Assembly (NCBI GenBank): GCA_013368315.1
Contig: JAACJM010000064.1
Span: 186,001 to 250,000, forward strand
Direction of reading: 5' to 3'
Origin: Tetrapyrgos nigripes
Taxonomy: Eukaryota; Basidiomycota; Agaricomycetes; Agaricales; Campanellaceae
DNA: 64,000 nt
Each line of letters starts with the position of its first letter. The first letter of the stretch is position 1. Shown here piece after piece: positions 24,593 through 35,162 of the stretch. The position numbers and the translations under genes are program-made. The notes beneath the pieces were generated by a model, which made no database searches, had not been told where the DNA came from, and worked only from the letters and a program-made list of their open reading frames with translations.

Positions 24593-27202
24593 ATGCGGCT
24601 GCTAGATACGACCACACTCCAGCTCACTTATTTCGCAACGGAAGATGGAATCCCTCCCTACGCCATTCTCTCTCATACTTGGGGTGAAGACGAAGTCACC
24701 TTCCAAGATCTCTCATACAATCCTACGCAAGCTAGACTCAAAAAAGGCTACGACAAGATCCAAAAAGCCTGCGCCCTTGCTCGGCAATACTCCTTCAAAT
24801 ACATCTGGATCGACACCTGTTGTATCAACAAGGAGAGCAGCGCTGAGCTATCAGAAGCTATCAACTCCATGTATCGCTACTATCAGAATTCGCGTGTTTG
24901 TTATGCTTTCCTATCCGATGTAGACCCCGACGAAGACCCCCGTTTGAAGCATTCCGAGTTCCGACGGTGTAGGTGGTTTACGCGTGGTTGGACTTTGCAG
25001 GAGTTGATTGCGCCGGGGACGGTCATCTTTTTTGGGAAGAAAGGGTCGGAGCGGAAGGAAATTGGAACAAAAGCCAGTTTGCAGGATTTGATCACTGTCA
25101 TCACACGCATTCCCTCTACCATCCTTTCCCAAAACCGTTCCGCTTCAAGATACCTAGCGACCTGCAGTATTGCGCAGAAAATGTCCTGGGCTGCAAAGAG
25201 GGAGACGACGAGGGCAGAGGATCTGGCATATTGTTTGATGGGCATTTTTGGTGTAAATATGTCACCTCTGTATGGAGAGGGAGGTACCCGGGCATTCTTT
25301 CGACTCCAAGAGGAGATCATAAAGTATTTTGACGATCAGACTATATTTACTTGGAGAGCGCAGACTTCGTTGTCGAAAACGATGATTTTTTCATCGGACA
25401 GCAACAATATCCACTCGGATTCTGACTCAGAAGTACGAGGTCTATTCGCTAGATCTCCTTCCGAGTTCTTAGGTTCCGAAAACATTGTTCCATACACCAA
25501 GCTCGGCGAAACCTCCACGCATCTCCCCGTCTCCCGCTACTCAGTCACTAACCTTGGCCTGCACATGCGCATTCCTCTTCTCCGAGTTCGCACTCCGTCC
25601 TTGACCATCTACGACCCACGAAAGCATTCCAACCCCAATGAAAAACATCCCGACATATTCCTCGCTGTTCTCAATTGTCGACGGGAAGGACGAGATAAAC
25701 CCATAGCCGTGTACCTTCGGAAAGAAAACCATCTGCAATATGTCAGGATCTTCCCAGAACGACTTATGCTTGGACAATATCGCGGGGCTCAAGCTAGTGT
25801 TGTGTATGTGAAGCAGAAGAATTCTTTGCAGATGGCAGCCGCAGGAGATTTGGATTCGGCGAATTTGAGGACAAGTTGGGAGGAAGGGCATATCTTTGAG
25901 TTTAGGTTTCCTGAGAAGTCGAGTGTGGAGATTTTGGATTGTTTTCCCGAAGGGTTGGGAGTGATGGACTGGCGTGACAAGGGTGTCAATCAGGCACCTA
26001 CGTGTAGAGCCGTCATTTATCCAAATCTGCATGGAGATTTTGGCTTGATGGGGCTTCGGGATAACTCGACAAACGGGACATTTGTTGTCGTCTTTGGGTT
26101 CAATCTCTCTACGCCCTATGACAACCAAAACGTCTGGACCGATATTGTTGTGGAATCTGCCGGAGAAGTAGGCGAAGTGCGGGGGTCTTTGGAAGAGATC
26201 TACCTGTCTTATACCACCCATACTGGCCATAGGACACCAATTCGTGCTCAATCTCTGGATAGAGTCGTCAAACCGTTGACTGACGAATACGACGTGGTCA
26301 TGGCTGTTCATAAACTGCCAGAACACAATCAGTGTCTCGTCGAGATTGACTATACCCCAGCCCTGATGGTCACCTCCATGAAAAAGAAGAGGTCGACAAT
26401 ACCGAAACCGACCCTTTCCTTATCCTCTTCTACTTACGCCTTCGCGGTTACGACTCATTTCCCTGGGAACACGTTACTTCAACGTGAAAAGCGCCTCCTA
26501 CTTCCCCGGGCACTATGGGTCGAAAACTCCAATTGCTGTGTCATTCGTTTTCCAACCGACCATGCAGGATGTGATCTGGGTTTCATGATCTTCCGCGGGG
26601 CTAGCGACCGCCAGTGGGACGAACAACAAGAAAAAGATGACCACGACAACAACGTTCTTGGCTCCGGCTCGGTGTCGTTTGCCATTGCGCTTGGTGTCCG
26701 TGGCCATAGACCATGGACCGAGATCATCCCTTCCACATCGTTCAAGAAGGAGCTCGAGTTGGAGTTTGACAACGACTTGGCTTCAGAACGTATTGACGAC
26801 CATGACCTTGGCCTTGACCATGACTTGGAGTTGTTACAACGTTATTTCGACTTTTCAGCTTTGTCGAGAACACGTCGGACTTACAACTCCCATGCATTCG
26901 TCTTATCTCCCGACACGACGGCTACTGTAGTTGCACCACGTGGACCTCGACTTGAGAATATGCAGCAGCATACTCATGTACGTGTCCAAACCCACTTGCG
27001 AGAAAACCCAGAGCTGGAAGATTCGGTGACGCATTGGGTGGATGTGCATATTGAGCTGGGAAATGGTGATCCTCATAGAGACTCTAGAGGATCCCTACTA
27101 GAGATGGACGACCTTGATTTGAATTTAGACGAGGGGCTGGGACTAGGGTTGGGTTTAGGTCTTGGTCTAGATCTGGTGGAAGAGCCGTCAGACGTTTGTT
27201 GA
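24593..27202 (+). CDS. HET-domain protein (heterokaryon-incompatibility family)
   Basis: 869 aa, single exon. The first 250 residues or so form a HET domain: PPYAILSHTWGEDEVTFQDL (about residues 21-40), GYDKIQKACALARQYSFKYI, WIDTCCINKESSAELSEAIN, MYRYYQNSRVCYAFLSDV and WFTRGWTLQELIAPG, then the EDLAYCLMGIF and MSPLYGEGG segments that usually close the domain. The rest has no recognised NACHT, WD or ankyrin module. It is followed by an acidic stretch and a low-complexity tail, DEGLGLGLGLGLGLDL. In ascomycetes HET domains trigger cell death after non-self fusion; in basidiomycetes the family is widespread with mostly unknown roles, so function here is inference. The absence of introns contrasts with its neighbours and may reflect retroposition or family history. 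Confidence 0.92.
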   Translation: MRLLDTTTLQLTYFATEDGIPPYAILSHTWGEDEVTFQDLSYNPTQARLKKGYDKIQKACALARQYSFKYIWIDTCCINKESSAELSEAINSMYRYYQNSRVCYAFLSDVDPDEDPRLKHSEFRRCRWFTRGWTLQELIAPGTVIFFGKKGSERKEIGTKASLQDLITVITRIPSTILSQNRSASRYLATCSIAQKMSWAAKRETTRAEDLAYCLMGIFGVNMSPLYGEGGTRAFFRLQEEIIKYFDDQTIFTWRAQTSLSKTMIFSSDSNNIHSDSDSEVRGLFARSPSEFLGSENIVPYTKLGETSTHLPVSRYSVTNLGLHMRIPLLRVRTPSLTIYDPRKHSNPNEKHPDIFLAVLNCRREGRDKPIAVYLRKENHLQYVRIFPERLMLGQYRGAQASVVYVKQKNSLQMAAAGDLDSANLRTSWEEGHIFEFRFPEKSSVEILDCFPEGLGVMDWRDKGVNQAPTCRAVIYPNLHGDFGLMGLRDNSTNGTFVVVFGFNLSTPYDNQNVWTDIVVESAGEVGEVRGSLEEIYLSYTTHTGHRTPIRAQSLDRVVKPLTDEYDVVMAVHKLPEHNQCLVEIDYTPALMVTSMKKKRSTIPKPTLSLSSSTYAFAVTTHFPGNTLLQREKRLLLPRALWVENSNCCVIRFPTDHAGCDLGFMIFRGASDRQWDEQQEKDDHDNNVLGSGSVSFAIALGVRGHRPWTEIIPSTSFKKELELEFDNDLASERIDDHDLGLDHDLELLQRYFDFSALSRTRRTYNSHAFVLSPDTTATVVAPRGPRLENMQQHTHVRVQTHLRENPELEDSVTHWVDVHIELGNGDPHRDSRGSLLEMDDLDLNLDEGLGLGLGLGLGLDLVEEPSDVC

Positions 27203-28049
27203 CATCGACTATGGGAGTCTGCTTTTGGTCTGCCTGTGGTCGCGATGTCATCGTCTATTCCTCGTTCCAGCGTACTCTGGCTTTTTGTGAAGCAAGGTTT
27301 CAGGCAAGCTTTGGCAGTAGATCTTCCATCTTCTCCCACTGCGACCGTGATATAATGCCTGGCAAGGATTTAGGCGACATGAGTACTAGCAGGACACCCC
27401 AGGACACTTTCACAGTTCCGAATATGGAGCTTTGCCGACGCTCTGCTGTGTCACTCCTATCGATCCTGTTCCTCTACCCATTTTCAATTGGGCTCGGAGA
27501 GGCTCCCTGCCGTCACTTCAAACGCACGAAAACTACCCCACCTCTATCAAGTTTTGTGCCAACATATCAAGCGCGATCACTGCCAGAACTGTTACTTGCT
27601 CCGAGAGCACGCGTTGCGTGCTCTCCACTTGAGTTGACCGTCGTTCCTTATAAAGGGGTTGAGCATTGGGAAAGAGGTAAAAAACGTGTTGTAAGAGGTG
27701 CACGGTACGTGTAGATCTAGAAAGAAAACCTATGTTCGAAATAATGTACATAACTCTAAGGGTACAGGGTACTATACTCTACATCACTGCAGTTGGGTAC
27801 GCATTGGGATAAGACTAATCAGGGATTCCAGAGAGTGAGGACGTACCATGTTATGGTGGTGGACGAAGAGATAGAACGCGGAGTCGCGGACGGCAAGGTA
27901 CTTATCACGCGACCCGTGTCAAACGTAACTGAGACTCACGCACTCGCCAACGTTCTATCTCCTGCTCAACTCTTGCTCCTGCGAGAAGACTGGGTACACA
28001 TACAAGTTTGTCTATAGCAAATAAAGCAAAGCTTGATGTCCCCCTCAAA
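27203..28049. other. intergenic; start of the duplicated F-box-like locus
   Basis: No supported gene. From about 27965 the sequence (CTCCTGCGAGAAGACTGGGT onward) is the upstream region shared with the second F-box-like paralog at about 30858, so the duplication includes the promoter-proximal segment. Confidence 0.5.
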
Positions 28050-29662
28050 ATGACCTGCCCCAAATCTTCCCTCCAGTCTCACTTTTCCATGCTCGACCTC
28101 ATTGACGACGATGTTCTTGGAGTCATTTGCGAGCTGCTGCAGCATACTGGTGCTGATGGCGCTACTGGAAACTCTTCTGTCTATAACAGAAATAAGGACT
28201 TGGTCGTTCAGGTAAGCGGTTATTATCCTACTTGCTTTGAATACTTAGTAGTATTCCTCTGCAAGTACTTCGCGCGCTCAAGTCGAACCGTTGTCGAAGC
28301 GATGCTGATGGCGCTCTTAGTTACCTTTCCAGAAATCTCCTTACGACTCACTCTCCCGAACATGCAAACGACTGCGAGCTCATTGTCTTCCTCACTTGTT
28401 CTCAAAGTTTACGTTGCATTGTTGTGCCAGAGAAGGACTTTGGGAGGAAGGGATGGCGAAATTAAAGGATTGGAATCCAGAGTATTCTCTCTATGTTCGG
28501 CAAGTCTGATTCTACCGAAGATGTCTGTTTTCACTGGATATCTAATAATCAGGCCAACTGTTTAGTGAAGTGTCTATCCTCTTCAAGCGTAGCCCAGGTA
28601 TCATGCCTCCTCCGAAGGATTTCGTTAAAGAACTCCCGGATACGCTTGCAAGCATCCTATCCCGGATATCCTCCTCCAGCACGCGTCTTTCCAAAATGGC
28701 ATTCAACACCGACCAACATACGGTCCACTCATTCAAAAAAGCGTTTGCTCGTGCTCAACATCAACATCGTGATCAACGTCCCGGTACTGGTACTACTGAT
28801 GAAACTACTGGTACCTTACTTTCTCTTTCTTTCCCAACTGTCATCTGCCTAACGGTCGGCCCCTACAACGAGTTCATCGTCCAACATTGCCCAAATATCA
28901 GACATATCTCCGATGTACCACACAGCGTCTGGGGAGGAAATATTGGGCATGCTAGAGAGCATATTATGAATCTGATTGAGGAGGCCCGGAAGATTGAGAA
29001 TCTGGAGAGCTTTGTAATAAGAGAAGCGCTAACTGAGGAGTTGATGAATGGTAAGTGTCCGTCAATCATATACGACTGTGTGTTGGCTGCTTTGTTGGTA
29101 CTTACTTAGTTCTTCAGCTTTGTACTCTTCCATCCCCAGAATCAAAACACTTGCCATACTGCGTCACAGCATCCTCTACATGAGTTTCGAGGTAAGTTTA
29201 TGGTCTCGCCGAAAGACTACTATGTACTCACATTTTCTTACTTTCTTCCGCTTCCTTTAGGACTTTGTCTCCACCCACCTCTCCCGATTCCGTCACCTCC
29301 GAATACTCTCCATCCCCGATGTTTCCCATCTAGACGTTGGATATAGCCCACCACAATGGGGGGGCTTCAGTCCCCGTCCTGATGCCGATGAAATCAGGAA
29401 ACGAATTGACGAGGGAAAACAAGCTCGTGAACGTGTTGCTAGAGCGATTTTCGAGGCTTGTCCTTTGTTGAAGGAGCTTTGGTTTGAGGACCGTATTAGA
29501 GCGAGTGTCAAGGCCAAGGGAGGTACTGGCGTTGGGGACGTGGAGAAAGCAGTTAATAGTAATACGAGGACGCGGGAGCTGGCATTCAGCAAAGGTCGGA
29601 ATGATTGTGATTGTGAACCTCCAACGTTTATGTTCCTGTCGATGTGTGCAGATTTCAGCTGA
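28050..29662 (+). CDS. F-box-like protein, paralog 1
   Basis: 429 aa in five exons: 28050-28211, 28333-28499, 28566-29050, 29118-29191, 29261-29662 (1290 bp, in frame). The N terminus MLDLIDDDVLGVICELLQH followed by SLSRTCKRLRAHCLPHLF is the pattern of fungal F-box-like proteins. The rest is a leucine-patterned C-terminal region (IPRIKTLAILRHSILYMSFE, then FRHLRILSIPDVSHLDVGY) of the kind found in F-box/LRR-like families. Such proteins usually recruit substrates to an SCF ubiquitin ligase; the target is unknown. Intron 2 (28500-28565) appears to use a GC donor (GCAAGT), where paralog 2 has GTAAGT. The extra C-terminal segment after FEDRIRASVKAKG is longer than in paralog 2. The start is chosen to match the paralog's first Met. 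Confidence 0.75.
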
Positions 29663-29904
29663 TGCATGTAAGTGGACTAGAACTCGTAAAAATACAATGG
29701 ATCTGTAGTACAGAGGACCAAGACGTTTTTGAGTGCCCCAAATGATACAGCAATCACAAAGCAGATGAAAGCAAGATAGAATAACTACATCTTCAAATTC
29801 AAATCCATTTCCATTTCCCAAGTCTAGATGCTTCTACAAAGGTATCCTGACTCGGAGTGGCTGAGAGCCAAGATCTCGGTGACGAACTGGTGAAACCGAA
29901 TTTC

Positions 29905-29944
29905 CGCCGTTTATGCGACTCCTCGAGGAGTCGCATAAACGGCG
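29905..29944. repeat. 40-bp perfect palindrome
   Basis: A gapless inverted repeat with 20-bp arms, centred on CTCGAG (CGACTCCTCGAGGAGTCG in the middle). It could extrude as a cruciform. It sits 240 bp downstream of F-box-like paralog 1, between the two duplicated genes. Confidence 0.9.
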
Positions 29945-29985
29945 AAAACAAGGAAAAGACACGTACTACCTATGTCTTGAATATC

Positions 29986-30396
29986 TCACGCACTGGCAGT
30001 GGCAGTCAACAGAATGTGCTCCTCTCCAGCATAAGAAAGAATAAAAATCTTACTGCCCAAAGGTGCTGATTCTAAGAGCACACCACCTGAATACTCGTCC
30101 TCTTCGGACTCAATACAAAGAGGAATATCTCTTGGACCAAAAGACATCCATCTACCCAATCCTCTGTGCGCATTTTGCGATTCAAGCTTGATACCCTCCC
30201 ATTCGAGATCTAAAGCTTCAGTCAGCGAGTCGTTGACTACAGAGAGCTGAAAAGTCCATAATTGATCCAGTGGTGGAATGCTCCCAAAGACGATTCTCAA
30301 CCAACCACCAAAGGAGTGCTTATTGATGACAAAGGATATTTTTGGACCTGGTCGAAACCCAATAGGGCTAGGGCAGAGGGAAAGGGTTTTAACCAA
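29986..30396 (-). CDS. unassigned minus-strand coding-like frame
   Basis: About 136 open codons ending at 29986, with protein-like composition (for example WLRIVFGSIPPLDQLWTFQL and EGIKLESQNAHRGLGRWMSF). It has no ATG at its open start, so a real gene would need an upstream exon near 30400-30580, which I could not define. No family is recognised. It lies between the two F-box-like genes on the opposite strand and could be a decayed gene that predates the duplication. Confidence 0.35.
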   Translation of the reverse strand: MVKTLSLCPSPIGFRPGPKISFVINKHSFGGWLRIVFGSIPPLDQLWTFQLSVVNDSLTEALDLEWEGIKLESQNAHRGLGRWMSFGPRDIPLCIESEEDEYSGGVLLESAPLGSKIFILSYAGEEHILLTATASA

Positions 30397-30593
30397 TGTT
30401 TAAAGGAACAGTTTGGGAATATCAAGGGAATAAAGTACAGTAGTGGAAATATCAGTGAATTACGGGAAATTAATTTACATAAAAGCCCTAGAAATGCTCC
30501 AGTGAAGACAGCGTACACGTTCTGTATACAAGTGGAAAGACGATACACCGTTGGCGGATAGGGGTCTGTCGTAGGCAAGCTATAACGTGACGC

Positions 30594-30851
30594 ATGTCAG
30601 ACTACAGCTTTCGCGGCTTTCGCTCGAGTTCAGTTCAGAACGGATGCATGTCAGACTACAGCTTTCATGGCTTTCACTCGAGTTCAGTTCATAACGGATG
30701 CATGCCAGACTACAGCTTTCGCGGCTTTCACTCGAGTTCAGTTCAGAACGGATGCATGCCAGACTACAGCTTTCGCGGCTTTCGCTCGAGTTCAGTTCTG
30801 AACAGATGCATGTCAGACTACAGCTTTCGCGGCTTTCGCTCGAGTTCAGAA
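30594..30851 (+). repeat. 54-bp minisatellite, 4.8 units
   Basis: Units start at 30594, 30648, 30702, 30756 and 30810 (the last is partial). Because 54 is divisible by three, the array stays open and would encode repeats of the form MSDYSFRGFRSSSVQNGC. It ends where the upstream region of F-box-like paralog 2 begins. Whether it is translated is unknown. Confidence 0.88.
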
Positions 30852-30936
30852 GTTCTATCCCTCCTGCGAGAAGACTGGGTCACTACACATACAAGCCTCT
30901 ATAGTAAATAAGACAAAGCTTGACATCCCCCTCATA

Positions 30937-32419
30937 ATGAAATCCCCCGAATCTTCCCTCCAGTCTCACTCTTCCATGCTTGACCTTATTGACGACGATG
31001 TTCTTGGAATCATTTGCGAGCTAATGCAGCATACTGGTGCTGATGGCTCTACTGGAGACTCTTCTGTCCATAACAGAAATAAGGGCGCAGTCGTTCGGGT
31101 AAGCAGTTATTATCCTACTTGCTTTGACTACTTAGTAGTATTCCTCTGCAAGTACTAGTTCGTACTTGTGGGGTAAAACTCAGGCTGAGCAGTTGTTGGA
31201 CCGATGCTGACAGTGCTCTTACGTGCCTTTCCAGAAATCTCCTCACGATTCACTCTCCCGAACATGCAAACGACTGCGAACACATTGTCTTCCTCACTTG
31301 TTCTCAAACTTTACGTTGCATTGTTGCGCCAGACAAGGACTTTGGGAGAAAGGGATGGCGAAATTGAAGGATTGGAATCCGGAGTATTCTCTCTATGTTC
31401 AGTAAGTTTGATTCTACCGGATATATATATATATATGCATATCTGATAATCAGGCCAACTATTTAGTGAAGTGTCTATCCTCTTCAAGCGTGGTACAGGT
31501 ATCATACCTCCTCCGAAAGATTTCGTTGAAGAACTCCCAGATACGCTTGCAAGCATCTTGTCTCGGATATCTTCCTCCAGTTCTCGTCTTTCTAAAATGA
31601 AATTCAATGTCGAACGAGCTCAGGTCCACTTATTCAAAGACGCATTTGCTCGTCATGGTCAGCCTTCCATAGCTAGCACTGGTTTACTATTCCCAACAGT
31701 CACACGCCTAGCAGTCGGCCCTTACAACGAGTTCATTGTCCAACATTGTCCAAATATCAGACATCTCTCCGATGTCCCATACAATGTCTGGCATGGACAA
31801 ATTGGGGATGTGAGAGTGCATGTTATGAATCTGATTGAGGAGGCCCAGAAGATTGAGAATCTGGAGAGCTTTGTAGTAAGGGAAACACTGACTGGGGATT
31901 TAATGAACGGTAAGTGTCCGTTAATCATATACGACTCTGCGTATTGGCTGCTTAGTTGTGCAGCGTTGTATTCTTCCATCCCTAGAATCAAGACACTCGC
32001 CATACTGCGTCACTGCATCTTCCATATGAGTTTCGAGGTAAGTTTATGGTCTCGCCGAAAGACTACTATGTACTCTTACTTTCTTCCTTTAGGACTTTGT
32101 CTCCATCCACCTCTCCCGCTTTCATCACCTCCGAATGCTCTGCATCCCTGATGTTTCGAATCTAGGCGTTGGATATAATCCACCACGGTGGGGCCTAGTC
32201 AAATATCGTCCTGATGCCGATGAAATCCTGAAACGAATGAACGAGGAGGGACAACAAGCTCGTGAACGTGTTGCTAGAGCGATTTTTGATACTTGTCCTT
32301 GGTTGAAGGAGCTTTGGTTTGAGGACTGTGTTAGAGTGAGTGTTGGTACTGGTGTGGCTAGGGAGCTGGAATTCGAGAGTATTCAGAATTGTTTGGACCT
32401 TGATATAGGAGTACAATAG
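30937..32419 (+). CDS. F-box-like protein, paralog 2
   Basis: 390 aa in five exons: 30937-31098, 31235-31401, 31467-31909, 31964-32037, 32093-32419 (1173 bp, in frame). The first two exons and the fourth have exactly the same lengths as in paralog 1 (162, 167 and 74 bp), so this is a tandem duplicate. It shares MLDLIDDDVLGIICELMQH, SLSRTCKRLRTHCLPHLF and NEFIVQHCPNIRHLSDVPYN. All introns use GT-AG; intron 2 carries a (TA)n run at about 31420-31437. It lacks the long tail of paralog 1 and a middle segment around the glutamine/histidine-rich part. The stop lies only 34 bp before the ATG of the acyl-CoA synthetase, so its 3' UTR must overlap that gene's promoter or leader. Confidence 0.75.
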
Positions 32420-32453
32420 TCAATGTATACACGGACTTACACGTCACTCGCAC

Positions 32454-34842
32454 ATGTTACGACGCTACATTTCTACACTTCGCGTGTCATCTGTCCAAGG
32501 ACCAACCCATCCCCCGCTCGACCACCGAACGCTTCCCGCCTATTTCACTCAACACATCCTCGCCAACTTTGCCGACCGACCCGCACTGACGTGTCCACAT
32601 GAACTGCCTACTCCCCACTCGCTCTCCACTCGCCACCTCTCATGGACGTTTTCCCATTTCGACAACCACATCTCCGCTCTCAGCCGTGGTCTCATCTCAC
32701 TCGGTGTACGCCCAGGCGACCGCGTAGCCGTCATCATGCCCAACAACTCTGCCTACGCTCTACTACAATGGGCTTTATCCAGGATTGGTGCCATCTTGGT
32801 TACCATCAACCCTGCTTATCGTATAAACGAACTCGTGCAGACTTTGGATTTGGTAGGCACCAAACACCTGGTTGTCGTCCCTGGTATACGGACGTCTAGG
32901 TATCTCGATATGCTTGTACAGCGGTTTCCAGAGATCGTTGGTCAGAGTCCGGGGGAGATTCATTTGCAGGGGTTGAGTACCCTGCGGAATTTGGTCGTGG
33001 TGGGTGGGAGCCATTTGAAGCCAGCGCTGGATTGGCGGGATGTCTTTCTGTGGAGACAAGATACAAAAGAGAAAGCTATCGTGGATGACCTGGCAAAGTC
33101 GTTGCATAAAGACGACGTGGTTAATTTGCAGTTTACTAGTGGGACCACGGGGCGCCAAAGGCTGTTTCAGTGAGTGTTACCCGTTTTCAACATTGGGCGA
33201 ATGTTCTAATCTGTATGTATAGTTGACCCACCACAACCTCCTCAACAACGCTAGATTCATAGCCATGTGTATGGATTTGAGTGAGAAGGATGTTTTATGT
33301 GCGTTCCCCCTTCTCCCCGTCCAACCCACCAAACCTAAACCCTACCCCCCCAGGCAACGTCCCCCCACTCTTCCACTGTTTCGGTCTCATCCTCGGAAAC
33401 CTCGCTGCTTGGGTCCAGGGTGCACATATCATTTATCCATCACCTGTTTATTCCCCGACTGATATTGTTGATGTTATTACTAATAAGGGGGGATGCTTGA
33501 TTTCTCCAAAGGGGGAAGCGAGAGTGAACAGGTACAAGTCACAGCCCTCCACGGCGTACCCACCCATTTCCTCGGTGTATTAGAAGAGGTATCACGCAGA
33601 CGAGCGAGGGGGGACAAGGTCGAGACCCCAATGTTGAGAACAGGAATCGCAGCAGGAAGCTCCGTCCCAATCCAACTCATGCGTCGATTAATCAATGAAT
33701 TGGGGTTGGAAGAGTTGACGAATGCATATGGGATGACCGAGACCAGTCCTGTGTCGTTTCAGACGAGGACGACGAGTGCGAGTGCGAAGGAGAGGGAGAG
33801 GGAGGGGGGGCTGGGCGGACACTACGACTCTATGTTTGAGCCCTTTGATATGATCCAAAGAACCGAGACAGTAGGAAGGGTCCATCCACATGTCAAGATG
33901 GTGGTGGTTGATTCGGGGTGGGGGGCGGAGCTTAATGAGCCTTCTTCGACATCGAAATCCAAGGATATCCCAATCCCAACCCCACTCCCCATCAACACAC
34001 CCGGTGAAGTCCTCATCTCGGGGTATCTCCTCCAAAAAGGGTATTGGGGCGATTCAGAACAAACAAAAAAAGCAATGAAAACAGATGTACAAGGTACAAG
34101 GTGGATGTTTACCGGTGATGAGGGGGTCTTGGGGGAGGATGGGTGTTTGAGGAGTGAGTGGTTTTTGTTTTGGGTTTTGAGTTTTGAGTTTTGGGTTTCT
34201 GGGTTCTTGATTGGTGATTGGTGATTGAGGTTTCCAATTCACCCATTTTCTGTCATTCTTCCTGTATACGAATGTCTAACTTTCTTCCCCCACCCCCCAG
34301 TCGTCTCCCGCATCAAAGACCTCATCATCCGAGGTGGAGAGAATCTTTTTCCTATCCAGATCGAAGATACCTTACTTGGTAAACTGGGGGGTTCCGATGG
34401 GAAGGTTAGAGAATGCGCAGTTGTTGCGGTAAAAGATGAAAAGTATGGCGAGGTCGTTGGGGTTTGGGTTGTTGCGGCGGAGGGGGTGAGGGTTAATCTC
34501 GACGTTGTCGAGGACAAGGCTGAAAACCTCGGTGATAATGATGGGGGGAAGACGTTATCGAGAAAAGAAATCCGAGACGTCATCGCAAAGAATATGAACC
34601 CGCAAAATGCACCTGCGTGGGTTTGGTTTGTTGGTTCTGAGGGTGGGGAGGGGGGTGGGTATCTGGGAGACGGACCGATTGAGTCCTTGGTTGGTAATAG
34701 TAATAGTAATAGTGCTTCGTCCTCATCTCCTCTCGGCTACCCAACAGAATTACCAAAAACGGCAAGTGGTAAGGTGATGAAACATGTTTTGAGGGAGTGG
34801 AGTGAGGAGTTGGTGAGGAGGGGGGTTGGGAGGGTTGGGTGA
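32454..34842 (+). CDS. acyl-CoA synthetase, ACSF2-like, with two frame breaks
   Basis: AMP-forming ligase that activates medium-chain fatty acids to acyl-CoA; probably mitochondrial from the basic N terminus MLRRYISTLRVSS. Exons: 32454-33169, 33223-33298, 33354-34153, 34301-34842. Motifs in order: the ATP-binding signature LQFTSGTTG, LTHHNLLNNARF, VPPLFHCFGLILGNLAAW, TNAYGMTETSPVSF, RWMFTGDEG, VSRIKDLIIRGGENLFP, and the C-terminal catalytic Lys in PKTASGKVMKHVL. The exon total is 2134 bp, two bases short of a multiple of three. One base appears missing in a G run at 33149-33152, inside the ATP-binding signature, and one in a G run at 33487-33492. With both corrected the length would be 711 codons plus a stop. 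Either two homopolymer sequencing errors or a recent pseudogene. Confidence 0.85.
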
Positions 34843-35154
34843 GGGGGTTTGAAACTTGAGGTTAGTTGTGTATGTGTATTCAAAGGGAAGGAGGAGCGAA
34901 CGGGTGTAAGGAGAGCAAGGGAGGGGAGGTGGATGGATGGATGGATATGTACTTAGTTTGTGCGTGTATTTTCTTACTACCTCAAAGCCCAGAGTAGAAT
35001 TAGATTACCCGCTACCGGTTACCGCATACCTACTAGGCCTCGACCGCAACTTGAAGAACGTACGCATGGTCAGACGCTGATTGAACCATTGAACATTAAC
35101 CACATGTACATGTACATCGACGTTCGCTCGGCGGAAGATGGAGTTGAGAAACTT
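34843..35154. other. intergenic with a GGAT microsatellite
   Basis: 3' flank of the acyl-CoA synthetase. Holds a short (GGAT)n tract near 34928-34945 and nothing coding. Confidence 0.5.
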
Positions 35155-35162
35155 GTAAAGAA

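Noticed and set aside
25541..26326. 261-codon open frame on the minus strand
   Set aside because: It lies entirely antisense to the intact HET-domain gene and has no recognisable domain; a shadow of codon bias.
30594..30851. CRISPR-like array
   Set aside because: The units are contiguous near-identical 54-bp repeats with no unique spacers, in a eukaryotic context; a minisatellite.
24593..34842. A biosynthetic or defence gene cluster joining HET, F-box-like and acyl-CoA synthetase genes
   Set aside because: No shared pathway, orientation-based regulation or accessory enzymes are visible; proximity alone does not support a system.
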